NCBI GenBank assembly: GCA_013365325.1 | Contig: JABVXV010000009.1 | Span: 124,001-188,000 of the forward strand | Direction of reading: 5' to 3' | DNA: 64,000 nucleotides | DNA from: Dipetalonema caudispina | Lineage: Eukaryota; Nematoda; Chromadorea; Rhabditida; Onchocercidae | Shown here: positions 1 to 26,773 of the stretch, piece by piece | How positions within the stretch are numbered: position 1 is the stretch's first letter | How the letters are laid out: each line of letters begins with the position of its first letter | The notes under the pieces: generated by a model | The model's database searches: none | Told to the model about the DNA's origin: nothing | The model's input: the letters and a program-made list of their open reading frames with translations, nothing else | Program-made: the position numbers and the translations under genes

Positions 1-1657
1 TTATTTATCTTCAAACGTTACTTCAGCCAGAATGGAATTCCCCTATCATATTGATTCCGGATTATTTCCAATGAATTAATGAACTGTTATAATGGCTACA
101 AAACTGTTATCTAACAAGCGATGTTTACTTGTCTTCTAGTGATTCCCATTTCACGCTAATACTTTTCATACAGCTTATTTTCACCAAGAACAACCTATAA
201 AGTACAATGATTCAAACATTTCAAACGTTCGAAATCACAACAAATTCACGATCCCAACATTGAAATGCAAGAGTACAACAATTTAGAAAAATTTTTTAGA
301 ATGTTACACACCTTCCCTTAATCACAGCTGTTCTTTCCATTTTAAATTTTCACTACCCTTCAATTTTTCACTACTCCATTTTTCTCAATTACTTCTTTTA
401 CTAATCCATTTGAGTCTTTCCATATACTAATACATTTAGTCCACAAGAAATACCAAGATCTGAACTTTTAAAACAAAACTAAAGCAATTAAGAAGCTGAA
501 AAATCAAGCAAAAATTTTTATTATTAAAACTACTGGAACATTTCGAACAATTTGCAATAAAAATCTCGAAATCCATTTTATAACAGAAGATGAACTAATA
601 GCAAAAAAACGAACGAATAAAAACAAAGCATCTGTTCTTTCAGATGTCATTAAGGGAGTAGCAAATGACAGAAAGATGCATCATATGATGTTCACACAGA
701 TAGGCAGCGAGCAAAAACTAAATATATGAACAAATTTAAATTAAAATAAACACTTTAACATGGTAGGCATGATAACGTAGATGAGGGCTGTAAGGCTGAA
801 AGAGAGACATAATAGTTAATGTATATAGTAATTAGAAATCATAACAAGGTTTGAAATGCCCTCTCGGCTTTCCACGAATTCCCAAACTTTATGCACTTCC
901 AAACTCAAGTGGAGCACCTCTTCTGTTAACATGCGGCACATCAAGAAGTCAAAAATCTAACCCACAAGAAATTTCAAGAAAAAAAATAACCATTAAAAAA
1001 GTGGAAACAAACGACACATACGTTAATAACCGAAATAAATTTTTAAATCTTGAAATCAACTTCGAGGTATTTCCCATAAATTAGTTATTATATCGTTGTT
1101 ATTATATCGTTTTTCTTCCTCAAATAAATCTTTCTTCTGTCAAAGTCTATTTCTGCAAAGGAGAAAAAAACAGAAGAATTAAATCGAGACTTTCATGAAG
1201 TTTTTAACTAATTCCAAAGGAAGAAAGAGATTTGAACTCGACGGAAATTTCAACTTTATTATTTGTTTGGTTAAGATACCACGAATTTTTTGAATTTTTA
1301 CTTTTCAAAGAAAACTTTCAAAAAATCACTTCCTTTGCAGTTAATATTTTTAATGAATTTATGTTGGGACGAAGTTTGGTGTTTTAAGCAATACCGAAAA
1401 ATTTTACATGCCTCAATTTCATGCCTCTTACCTTTTGCCTTATTCTACTGCCTACCTCTGTCATTGCCCTTCCCTTTTTTTACCTGGTCATCCTACAAAA
1501 AACTTTACGGTGAAAACTTTCACAATAATTTTAGCGATCTCCACAACAGAAAATACATGTGCAAATAGTGATACATTAAATACCTAAACTCGAACTAAAT
1601 AGTATAAAATAACAACGTTACTGTGCATTTTTGGAACATAAATTTGAAATAAATTAC
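1..1657. other. 3' flank of the HORMA gene, terminal exon unresolved
   Basis: AT-rich sequence that must contain the last exon of the HORMA gene on the minus strand. Three endings are possible and I cannot choose between them. First, the strong acceptor near 1160 (TCTCCTTTGCAG on the minus strand) would add one lysine and then a stop. Second, a phase-0 acceptor near 960 opens a frame of about 45 codons. Third, a GC-richer block at about 845-950 on the minus strand also reads ...RRGAPLEFGSA followed by a stop at 889-891, but its phase does not match the preceding exon. Plus-strand ORFs at 851-1084 and 1290-1568 show no support. Nothing recognisable lies in 1-840. Confidence 0.4.
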
Positions 1658-4600
1658 CTTATGATAGTCAACTTTTGAACGACTAATTTTCATTTTCTTT
1701 GCCCTTGGTTCGACATTCGACGATCTCCCTACATTCGAACTGCGTCGCATGGACAATTCTCTGGAATAGATTTTTCATCCAAAGTGTTATTGAAGGATAG
1801 TGTCAAAACAGAGAATCTGAATACATTGCTTACCTTGTAATATCTGACTCGGCACTGATGCTGATTCCGGAAGACGGGCTTTTGATGTTTGAGCCTTTCT
1901 TGAGAATGGATTCGCGATTAACAAGTTCCGTAACTGTTGGTAAAGCTAAATTTGAACGAATAAAGACACAAATAAGAGTATGCTGAAATTTTGTGATTTT
2001 CAAAGTGTTGGCAAAGAATAAAATGAATGACAGTTACTAGGTGCTAAAATTTTTCAAAGAAAAAAAAAACTGTGAAGCCTTATGTGCTAGACAACCACGT
2101 AAAGGTGCAGTGCTTTAACGATAAAATCAAACAGGAAAGTAAAACAAATATTCAAGAAAGTTTTTTCTATCAACTTACAAAACGTAGAATCCATATGCGG
2201 TGAATTTATGTAAGGACCACTCGGGGAACCGAACGTTGCGAACTGTCCCGAACTTTCTGGGACCTCTTCGCTATCTATGCATAAAAAACAAGTAAGAAAT
2301 AAAACGAGGAAATAAAAGAAATTATAGAAAAAACTTCCCAGTGTCGATTCCCATAATTCTAAAATATGCTGCGGCATTTTCATTTGCCAGATATTTTGGT
2401 AAATTCTGCATGTTCCTACCTTGCAGATCCACCAAATACCCAGCTAATTTATACCGAAGATTCTACCCAGAGTAAAATTAAAACGTATGCAAATTGCCTC
2501 CTACCATACTTGAACCAATTTTTTCTTTTTGTTAGTTGGTAGTGTTGGTGAGAAATCAATAAAACATTCAGAACAAAATTCAAAATATGAACGGATCAAA
2601 CTAAAAAGTAAGGAACGAAAAATAGTGATTAATAACGACACAGTTACACAGCAAACATTGTACTCAAGTCAAATGTTTAGGAAAGGCCAACTACCTCCGG
2701 GATACTCACCGCTGAAATCATTCTTCTGCAGGTCTGTCGTGCTGGCTACTGCTTCTACATAGCTTAAAATGACTTTCTCTGCTTCAACAGGTTCTGTAGT
2801 GGAAACAAAATCAAAAGTAAAATCAATCACCTTTATCTATTCATTGAACATATCTTAAAACAGTAAAATGAATTATTAATTTTTTTTTATTTCGTAACTT
2901 TTTGTTCGTTTTGAGACAAGACTTATGCGTTGAAAATAACATTTCTATAAAGATATCACGATTAAATCACAACAAAAATAAAAAAAAGCTACCGTTTGGA
3001 ACATTGCTTTCCAGCAATGAGGCTCGCATCGATTCAATAACTTCAACATTATATTCTTGTGAAGCGTTATCCGTAGCTTCCATTTGTATATCATGTGAAG
3101 AAATACGCAAATTCATTGACTCTAATCCGTTATTCTCGTCTTCTATGATTTTCTAGAATAACTCCGACCACTTAAGGTGCGCTGTTATTAACTCCAAAAA
3201 GAAATGCATTACTGCTGCTTTTAGGAATAATTGGGTACTGGGGAACTTCTGACTGCCAATGATTAAGTTTAATATCTACCTTACTTTTCCTTTCCTTTGC
3301 TCTTCCACCATACTTCATCTTCTTTGGATTCTGAAATTCAAATTATGTTACAAAACTCTAAGCGCAACTTGCATACAAATTGTGAATGAATTAAACCTGC
3401 AAAACCAAAGCGGTCATGAAATCACAAACGATCACCCTGTCCTTCTTCGGTCTACCCGTCGGAGTTTCATCAGTTGTTCTTTTGAGCATCTGTAAAAGTT
3501 AGTTTAATGAAAAATGAAGCGACCAGAACATTGTTTTTGAAAAAAATGATAACATTGACAATTTTTAAAAAACATCGAGTAGATGTGACGCTGCAGATAA
3601 ATCAGAAATCATTATTGTGTACTAACTCGAGAAAGACGAGATGCTTGATCGAATCGTAAAAATAGAAGAATTACATATCTTACTAGTTTAATGAAATTTT
3701 TGGAAGTAGGAGAAAATGAAGCACACCGCTTTGGTTGGAGTTATTCAAGGAATTATATGCAAGAAACATTAACTACTTTTATTCAATGAACATAGAATCA
3801 TCTTCAGTTCGTCTATCTGAATTACTAACAACAAGGCTAGCAAGTAGAAAGAATGGAATTTCTTAGGTGGCATTCAGCACTTCCAGAATGACCAAAAGAA
3901 CGTTCTGTTAAATGACCGAGCAGTCCTAGATTTATTCAGACATATCGAGATCCCACCTTTAAAACTGAAATATTATGTGCCTTACCCATTACCGTAAGTA
4001 CCAATAAAGCTTGAGACAGCAGTGTAATACAATATGTAATTTCATAATTAGCTTTTCAAACTTTATCACCGCACCTACTACCTCCATTAACAAGCTCAAA
4101 ACGAGCAATGAAAGCACTCCTGGAAATTTTAGTAATAATAAATAATACTTGCATATAAACATTATCGGCGGTCAACATTAGTTATCAATGAGATTTTATA
4201 AAATGATTCAATGCTAGCAGATATCTGCTGATTATTATTTTAGAAGGGATATATGATCTGTTTTTTTTTCTTTTTTTTGAACTTACTTGAAGCTCGTCCT
4301 TGTCAGCGGAAGCAATCTTTTCATATTGCTCATTTGCGCTGCCGAAGAAAATGGATTCCAGACACACCGAACAGCTAAAAAAGCAGAAATTCTCTTTGAC
4401 TAACTTTCTCTCTTATCTACCCCACTCTTTCAAAGTAATTAAGAAATAATTCTGAAACGAAGAGGGTATATATACTAACAAAAAAATCAGCTGAAGCAAT
4501 AAATGTCCCATCTTTTCAAGAAAAATGCTACATGAAAAGTCGAACATTCCATCTTTTTAATTCAAAACTTTGAAGTCAAAATTTATAAGTGGAATTAATA

Positions 4601-6984
4601 GTTGAGATTACCCCCAAATAAAACTTCGATTTCATCGAGTTTGCTTCAACCTTTATTCTTAATAAGGAAAGTTTACCTTTCAAATTTTGTACTAAAAGTC
4701 CCAGCTGATATTTTTGAAATGAAAATCATTCTCTGAAAGCGATATGTAGTTGATGATGACTTGAAACCGGTTGGTTCATAATAATGTGGAGTGCCTAAAG
4801 TTTTGTACACTAAAATGAAAGAAAAAACGAAGTTGCATATTATATGAGCACAGATTTCATTTTCTAGCAGTTGCGCCAACCGGAACTTGCTGCAAAATAA
4901 TATAGACTGAGGTGGTAAATTTCTTCTCTTTTCGTATATCAACAGCAATGGTAGGACATTCAGTATTGAAAGTACATCGTCGAACTCCTGCGAGTCATCA
5001 GAACGGCTTTTTGCGGAATAAACGAATGATTAAAAACAAAAATACACGAAACTTTATAACACAAAAAAAGTTAACTGCTACTGAGTTTGAGACCAATGAG
5101 TTCAAAAATATTAAAATATATAAAACTGAGTGTCGCAAAATAGACAAACTTGCGTAATAGGTAAGCTTGAAATACGGAAAAGCGCTCTGCGGAATCGGTG
5201 ATAGTACATTTATAAGGATATTCAAGCGGTGCAGTAAGGCAATAACTTCCTTTCGTAATTCAGGGACACTCCCGCATGACAGCGCAGTTTCGTGCGATGG
5301 ACTGCAATCATTATAAGAAAAGATACACCATAAATTTCGACAAAATTAGAGGTATGAATACCAGCTGCATGTCGCTAAAAGCTAGATAGATCATTTTTAA
5401 AAATCAGTTTCCAAAAAAGAAACTAAATTAAGGCTTCATGAAATAACTGCCATAAAATAAAAGGCCTTAAGTCTTGCAACTTTCAGAAAATGTCCAGAAA
5501 CGCTTTCAGAAATGTTTTAAAAGCTTATTGCTTTTGATTTTTTTTATTTAGGAAGCAATACTCAACCAATTATTTAAGAAGCAATACTCAACCAGCAGAA
5601 GGGAAGAGATAGTAGAAATCAACAAAAGATTTTTTTTTCTAAGGTTCACACTCCGTTAATCAACTTCTAGAACTGTTTTTTCGGATATTCTGGGGAACAA
5701 TTTTAAAACTATACAAACAGAGTTGCTTAACAAAAAATTTCTTGAGAAAAATATCAATGAAAGCAAGCGATGAACTTTTAACTTACCTACGAAAAAGCAA
5801 TCCACCACTATTAGCGTAAGTGAAAGTAAGAGTGTATGCTTCAATCACATCATCTATGTTATCTGCTTCTTCAGTTGAAACCAAAATAAAGAAATCACGC
5901 AGCTGAAACAAATATTCCATGTCCACCTTTATTTATACTTGGTAGTAAATAACCTTGAGAATCAATAAGATTCTGAAATAATCAAGCTGAGAAGGCTTTT
6001 TAATAGAAAACAGATATAAAAAGCAAGTTTGAAAAAGGAGTAATGTGTGCTTCATTTTAACCTTTAAAGTAAACTATTGTTGGCTGATTATCTATAAAAT
6101 TTCAAAGTGTCCTTGATAAGCTTAAGAAGACTATTTTAATATTTACTAACTTACATAATGCTTCTCAATAGCTTCCGACACGGCATAAAGAAGTGCAGAT
6201 AATTTCTTGCCTATTTCTGTATCCTCAGTGACGATGCAACACTCCAAGCCTTTAAAATAATATTTCAAAGCTTTAGTTGTTAAAGGCAATTAAATTTTGC
6301 TAAAGTATTTGAAAATGTCGATTTACCTCAATTTCAAATTTGCAGATTATTTTTTAAACATTTTGGCTAATTTAAGTGATTTTCAAATAAATGCAAAATT
6401 TGATTTCAGCGAGATTTTGTATGGAACGTAAGGAAAATCAACTGTCACCGTCAATTACGACATCTTTGAAAGTCGAGGTTGGAATAAGCAGGCGTTTTTT
6501 CATGATATTTGATACGATAATAAAAAGGAATCTCCTCATGAAAAGCGTAGAAGAACGGCTATCTAACGATGTCGGGAAAAGCTTCATTTCTCGACGTCTT
6601 TGATACTGAAGTGACGGGAAAAAAGTTAAAGGGATTCCAGAAAGTATTAAAATAGATAAAAATAAAAGTAAATACTTCGGATCAAAAGGCATGGTAAGCA
6701 ATAGAAGAGAAGAGATCCTGTCCTGAATTTTGACAGCGAAAATGCTTGAACAAAACACTTAGCAGTAAATTTACTAACTCATATGAAGCTAAGAAAAAAC
6801 AGGGGAGGGGATGCAAAAGCCAATAGAATATGTGTCGAAAAAGAAAGGTCAAAGTTAAGGTACTCCAACAATTTTTTGGATAGACATAAGCATGAGAATG
6901 AAATATCCGAAAGGACGAACATACCAAGAAACAAGCTAGCAAAAAATGGCCTACCGATTTCGCCTCACTTCCATCTTCACTCAT
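1658..6984 (-). CDS. HORMA-domain meiotic chromosome-axis protein (HIM-3/HTP/HORMAD-like), C-terminus incomplete
   Basis: HORMA proteins of this class load on the meiotic chromosome axis and control pairing, synapsis and crossover formation. Exons on the minus strand: 6955-6984, 6449-6605, 6155-6249, 5787-5902, 5176-5301, 4852-4889, 4677-4794, 4287-4374, 3397-3489, 3280-3330, 2993-3152, 2710-2793, 2420-2443, 2179-2274, 1834-1945, 1658-1760. All junctions keep phase and give 497 codons before an unresolved last exon. The start is an ATG at 6984, 28 bases behind a TTCAG acceptor. Residues about 17-245 follow the HORMA pattern: KLFPTSLDSRSSTLFMRRF, the FKDVVIDGLE turn, AIEKHYLRDFFILVS, VIEAYTLTFTY, LSPIPQSAFP, and TPHYYEPTGF. 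A CSVC pair sits at the domain end. The tail is polar and basic, with PRAKKMK as a possible nuclear signal and a serine-rich stretch. The donor at 4851 (GTGCTC) is weak. Family assignment is strong; which paralogue is unknown. Confidence 0.85.
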
Positions 6985-7011
6985 CTTCGAAGAAGTTGAT
7001 GTGTTGAATTA

Positions 7012-7013
7012 TC
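7012..7013 (-). promoter_or_regulatory. Candidate trans-splice acceptor of the HORMA gene
   Basis: On the minus strand the sequence reads GAAATTCAG, then 28 bases of leader to the ATG at 6984. No upstream exon with a matching phase was found, so the acceptor probably receives a spliced leader. This is inference from the site alone. Confidence 0.45.
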
Positions 7014-9896
7014 TGAATTTCAGATTATTTTAGAGATTAGCAATTCAAAAGATTTTAGAAAGGAAATTAAAAAAGCTTAAGTGAAGAAAGGCATTACGAA
7101 AAGATAATAAACATGCTAGCGACTACCATATCAGCGACAGCAATTACTACAACAACACGACAACGCTGTTTAGACGTGTAAAGACAAACGTTGACATAAT
7201 AACGAGTAATAGTACGATATAGCACTTACACAACTTTTTTCAAAACTTTTGACAATCCAGTGGGAACGCTGAAGGTGAAAGGATCCATACTGGAATTGTA
7301 CGTACGTGCAAGAGACAAAACCCCGGATGGATCATTCCAGAATGTGAAAGCGTAAAATTTCCTCTCACTTTTTACAAGATGAGTGTGGTACTTTATGAGT
7401 ATTTGTAGTACATGAGAATCCAGCAAAATTATTGCGATATCGCGGGAGAACGCACTTTCGGTATGATATTTCAATTTGGATTAATCAACAGTGGCAAGAA
7501 TTGAATGGGTTAATGAACGAAAATTTATTTCAGCATAGCAGAGTGACCATAAAATTTGCTGGTTATGGCAGCGACTCAATTTTTTGAGTATCATCGAGAA
7601 TCGAGATTTAAGATTCAGAACAAAAATCATTACTTTGCCCATGTTCTTGCTATAGAAAATATGATTACTTATACTCAGGAATTGTTCCCTGAACTAATTT
7701 ATCCGAATAATTCCTAATTATAACAAGAAAAGATAAGCAATCGTAACACGTTTGCTAAACTGCCAGAATATTAAATTAACAGCACATTCAATGAAATATC
7801 CAATGTTGAATTGTCTAAAATTTTCATCAGTTTAACTTAAAAGACACGACTGTGAAGTGTTCCTAAAAGATATTTAAGTGATTTTTTGTAAGCAATAGTG
7901 AGTGGATAAATATGGAAACAAATTAAGAAAATAAATAAGCGAAAGAAGAGAAACAGATAAAACAATAGCAAAACAAATAGGTAAAGTGACAAGTCAAATA
8001 ACTAAGGTGAGAAGTTTTAAAAAAATTGAAGTTATAAAGTTAGATAATTACTAAAGATTCGAATTGGAAATTGGATGAAGATGGATTAAGGTTATAAATT
8101 TAGATTAAATAATCAATGCTCCGTTTGTTAAGGTTCGAAGTTCTTCTATAACAAGAAACACATATAAACTTTAACTGGATGACCGGATTGATAAACTCGG
8201 AAAAATGACAGGATTAAATTCATAGCAGAATTTTTAAGATATTTGCAAAATCCACATTTCTTGTGCGTACGGTTGTAAAAATATATGGAAATATCCTGTA
8301 AACCTGATACTTTGAATAAAACTTTCAAATCTCGGAAATATTTTTGATTGTGAAAAACTTTGCTCTATGTTTTACTATATAGCTTCTTTGTAAATGAACA
8401 GAAGATGACAACATTTAGAAGACGAAAGTATTTCTTTGTATATGCAAGACAGGATCGGATATCATCCGGTTTTCCTGAGCAGTTCATCTTTCACCAGCTG
8501 TGTCACTTTCTTAATATAACTTTATCAACCTCCATTTCTCATATTTTTTTTTTCAAACGGTTGTATATATCACTTAAGCTAAAGATTCAGCGTTTTATGG
8601 TAGCTAAAATGTTGGATCATGCGATAGATCACAATAAATAGGCAAGAATTTCCAGTAACGAAAGTCTTACTTTACTTCCTCAGGTGATTACAGAGATATA
8701 GCATGAATGAACAATACCATGTTAATTTTTTAAAATACATTATTTAACAACCTTTAAAGATAACAGTTCAATTATCGGTTCAATCAATAATTGTCATTTT
8801 TGTGATTTATCAAGAAATATACTAAATCATCAACACAAGAAAGAAAAGACAGAATGCAAAAAATGATCATATCGGAATAATCATTTAAAAAACTGCAGCT
8901 TACAGAGATTTCTACATAATCTTTCATTCTTATCTCCCGAAAATGTTCTAACGTTCAATAATTTCCATAATAAGGCATAAAATCGATTTTAAAATTTAAA
9001 GCACCGAAAATCCTTTGGTCTCCGAATTGACGAAGCATTTTTCCATTACTTCTTTTATTGTCATCTTTAACTGATTACTATAAACGATCTACACATAAAT
9101 TTTAGAAAGCACATTTGCATCAATTAAGAAATCTTAACTGGTTATTTTCGGTATCATCCCACATCTATTAGAACTGTCAACAGAAATCATAGGAACTGAA
9201 AAATGATTGATGTCTCAAAAGCACTTCCACTTATTTGAGAAGCTTCCCCATCCTTGGTAAACTAATTTGAATTAAAATCCAAAATCAACCTGGTAACAGT
9301 ATGGTAAACAATTGGAACAGCTGTATAAAACATCTTAAATTTTTTATTCTTGAAACTCTCAAATAAGTTGAAATACTTTTAATGGTGTTCGTGTCAATAA
9401 CCTTTGAATTACAACTCATTTTCATTTAGAATTCGAATAGATATATTATTCTTGGCACTGAAAATAACCAGAAGTATGGGATTTTTTTTTACATAAATTG
9501 GTCCACACAATGCAATATTGATCAACCGTCGAATCGAAAGCTCCAGGAAAGCAAGTGTTTACGGAAGCATCACAAAAAGGTATGAAATAAACATCCTCAA
9601 CACTGCTGACAACATAAAAACCAATAACATTTCAAAGGAAAAAATCACCAATCCAACTTTAAATTGGTCATTTACGTCTGGAAATACCCAAGATTACTCA
9701 AAATAAACCGTAACGAACTCGTGAAAGTTGCAAAAAATCTAGATGAATCAGTCTCAGCTTTATGAGAAGAAAAATACTGTTCTTGACAGAGAACAGAATG
9801 CTGTAGATTTCTTTTTGGTTGAAAAAACGAATTAGGCTATGCAAATAGAAAGCCTTAAAATATATCATTCCTAGAATACCTGAGAAATCGGAAGGG
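7014..9896. other. Spacer between HORMA gene start and RPA1 stop
   Basis: About 2.9 kb of AT-rich sequence between two minus-strand genes. Apart from the coding-like block at 7226-7474 I see only low-complexity A/T-rich sequence. The plus-strand ORFs at 8360-8641 and 9518-9706 have neither family resemblance nor convincing splice context. Confidence 0.5.
7226..7474 (-). pseudogene. Orphan coding-like block, possible exon or gene remnant
   Basis: A minus-strand frame of about 80 codons with higher GC and mixed third-codon bases, unlike its surroundings. It ends in a perfect donor (GT|GTAAGT at about 7228). It reads ...FYAFTFWNDPSGVLSLARTYN... and then MDPFTFSVPTGLSKVLKKV. An acceptor TTCCAG lies directly before that internal ATG near 7290, so a short trans-spliced first exon is possible. 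I found no acceptor for the upstream half and no downstream exon with the right phase. It could be a decayed gene, an alternative first exon of the HORMA gene, or part of an unrecognised gene. I do not recognise the protein. Confidence 0.35.
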
Positions 9897-24299
<14,403 letters not shown>

Positions 24300-25405
24300 T
24301 GATCCTTAAAAAAGATGGAATAATTAAAGAAAAAAATAAAATAAACAAATGAAACGAGCTAATCATATATCACAAAACAATGAGTAAAACAACCCTTTTC
24401 AAACATGCACCTAAATCTATGCATACTTATAAATCAACAATAAAGTCATTAAAATGACGAAATTGATCCAGCGAATAGAACCTGAAATAATGGGATCAAT
24501 TTGATAATAAATTATTATACGAACTATAACATTAAAAAAATTATTCAAAATAGAATGTTCTTTGATAATATCCTTTCCTTTTACATAAATATAATGTTCT
24601 CATTTCTGTTTGCATTATCTCTTCATATGAACCTTCCTCATTTATCTAATTAAAACATTCTATACTTATATTACAACTATTCACCTAAATCCATCATGTC
24701 TTGAGAATGGTCTATTGCATTATCAACCATATTAGTAGTATACAAACATATGGTTTGATTATTGTTGAAGGATGGATTTACTTCTTCGTTAGGAGATAGG
24801 TTATGTTTACTATTTTTTTGATTGATAATTGATTGTTGAATTGTAACAGTATGAAATGAAGTCATTTTTAATTCATCAAATCATAACAAATTCTGTTACT
24901 GATAATATTTTGATAAGGGAAATGAGGGAGGGTAATTTATTTTTTGATGTATGTAATCTTATGATAGAGGGAGATTGGTAGAAATCGAGAAGAATTTATT
25001 GTTTAAAATATTGACATATTAGTTACATCTGCTTAGTGATCAATTTTTGCAAAAAACTTTATTGTTAATCAAAAATAATGACGTTGTGTGACATTTTTTG
25101 TCTTACAAGAAAATGTGATCATTTCACAAGAAAGTAATGTGTTGATTGTTATTACGAAATGAAAGCAAAATCACGAAAAGTAATTCGAAAGAGTGCGTGT
25201 ATCATAACATTTGCAAAATTTTGCAATAAGAAGTAATGGCACTGTTTATGTTGTAATTGTAGCATGGTCCTGTATTTGAATGTTTCAAATTCCAGTGTTT
25301 TTTTTTTTTTATGACAAAGCGTTGTAGTTTTATTGATTAGAGAAGTGTTTTTACTAGCCGCGATCCTTAATAAGAAAGCTGGATCAGGCAACATCGATAT
25401 ATGAA
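24300..25405. other. Spacer upstream of RPA1
   Basis: About 1.1 kb between the stop of the 189-aa gene and the RPA1 ATG. It contains an acceptor-like TTTTTTAAG at 24305, five bases before the RPA1 ATG, and the possible N-terminal exon at 24685-24865. The rest is AT-rich with no visible gene. Confidence 0.5.
24685..24865 (-). other. Possible alternative first exon of RPA1
   Basis: An ATG at 24865 opens 60 codons rich in N, Q, S and T, ending at a donor (TTA G|GTGAAT). Joined to the acceptor at 24305 it reads in frame into the RPA1 ATG (…DL-G-S-M-G-D-I-C…), adding 62 residues. The reading is phase-consistent but low in complexity, and RPA1 already has a good start at 24299 with an in-frame stop just upstream. 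It may be a real alternative N-terminus or chance. Confidence 0.3.
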
Positions 25406-26206
25406 TTATGTAGAACTGTTTGAGGCGGTATCCTTACGAATGGAATTATAATAGCTTTTCGGGAATTTAGCAATAATATCCATCATTTCAAAGACCATTT
25501 GTCGAAAATTAGCCGGTGGCAATAGTGCATATGGACTAGCCGATGCTGCGACAATAAATTCACGGGAATATGTGATACGAACGTCCAGATGGCCATCCTG
25601 ACGACGACGAGTGATAATCTGGCTACCACCGGTGGGATCCGCGTTTACAACACTGATCTGCAGATAAACTGAATTTGCAAATAGGTCTGTTAGATTCACT
25701 TTGCTGTCAGCGAATTAGAAAGAATCTTTCTTGTGAATGAATGGTTTGAGCAGGCGGAATGTTGGTCCAAGCTCCGCAGTAGATTTATTTGCCGTCTACT
25801 TACTGGTTGTTGTGGAAACGTACAATTTCCCCGGCGGATTGTGGACTGTTGTTGACAGGTGCCAAAGACTGGGCAGTTCGTTGAGGTGGTACCCAAATTG
25901 AGCTTAATTCACGAATACGAAATGGGCGTCTACGACGAAAATGCTCTTCATCGCTAAGACTAGACGGAAGCAAATACTGCAATAAATTAACATCATCAAT
26001 GACATGCCTGTTGTTTGCTTTCTCAAGCCGATAAAATTTGAAGAAGATAGCATTTTAAGTTTAATAGCGAATATTGAAATGTGTACGAATTATAAAATGA
26101 AGCTAACATTGTTGGGTGTAGTGGAAAGTTGCGGTGCTAATGGCGAAACCATAAATCCTTGGTTCAGTAGCCAGTTTACAGCCGGCACTGAAGGTGCTGT
26201 ATTCAT
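25406..26206 (-). CDS. Short protein with eIF4E-binding-like motif
   Basis: Exons 26108-26206, 25804-25976 and 25406-25703 join in phase to give 189 aa. The start ATG lies 14 bases behind a TTTTTTCAG acceptor. I do not recognise a full family. The N-terminal half is proline- and serine-rich, with a basic patch (FRRRRPFRIRE). The C-terminal half reads ...DGHLDVRITYSREFIVAAS.... YSREFIV at residues 136-142 fits the eIF4E-binding pattern Y-x4-hydrophobic-hydrophobic and closely resembles the YDREFLL core of eIF4G. This suggests a translation regulator of the 4E-BP/Mextli kind, but no MIF4G or KH domain is visible. The acceptor could instead join unseen upstream exons, so the N-terminus is uncertain. 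RPA1 lies downstream on the same strand. Confidence 0.65.
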
Positions 26207-26219
26207 TCTATTTGAAATA

Positions 26220-26222
26220 ACT
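26220..26222 (-). promoter_or_regulatory. Candidate trans- or cis-splice acceptor
   Basis: The minus strand reads GTTTTTTCAG followed by 14 bases and the ATG at 26206. It is either a spliced-leader site or the acceptor of an internal exon, because the leader bases are also open in frame. Confidence 0.45.
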
Positions 26223-26773
26223 GAAAAAACAAGTAAATCGTAATGCATAATTTAAAATATATAGGTTTTGGGACTTTTGATGTCCTTTGAAGATTACAGG
26301 GAATCAAAATAATGAAATCTGCATACTGAAATTGGATGTTAACAAAGTCAACTTTTTGCGAAAACCCATAATTCCAGCTTTCACCCATGTTGCATTTGCA
26401 TAAAATAATTCCTATCAGAATTCATATTTAGTTAAGCAGATGATGTGATACCTTATCAACAGAGTACTAATTAGCACTACTGTAATAATCATTTATGATG
26501 TTCTAATAAACACTTGAAAATCCACATATCACAAATATTCAAATGTAAATAAATGGGATTTCAGGCATCAGGAATTTGCATAGCCTTATTTGTAACATCC
26601 AAAATACCTTTTTCGAAATATTTGGAGACTTTCAATTTTAGGTTTTAAAAATGCAAACATTGGAAGCAAAAGCAATTAAATGATTACTAAATCCTTATTC
26701 CTTAAATAACTTGCATGAAATACCATTCATTTGATTTAAATATTTATGATAAGTGTTTATAAGGGTATCAGAA

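Noticed and set aside
5552..5596. Short direct repeat AAGCAATACTCAACCA
   Set aside because: Two 16-base copies inside an intron of the HORMA gene; too short and isolated to call an element.
26004..26243. 79-codon plus-strand ORF
   Set aside because: Lies antisense to the first exon of the 189-aa gene, whose splice structure explains the open frame.
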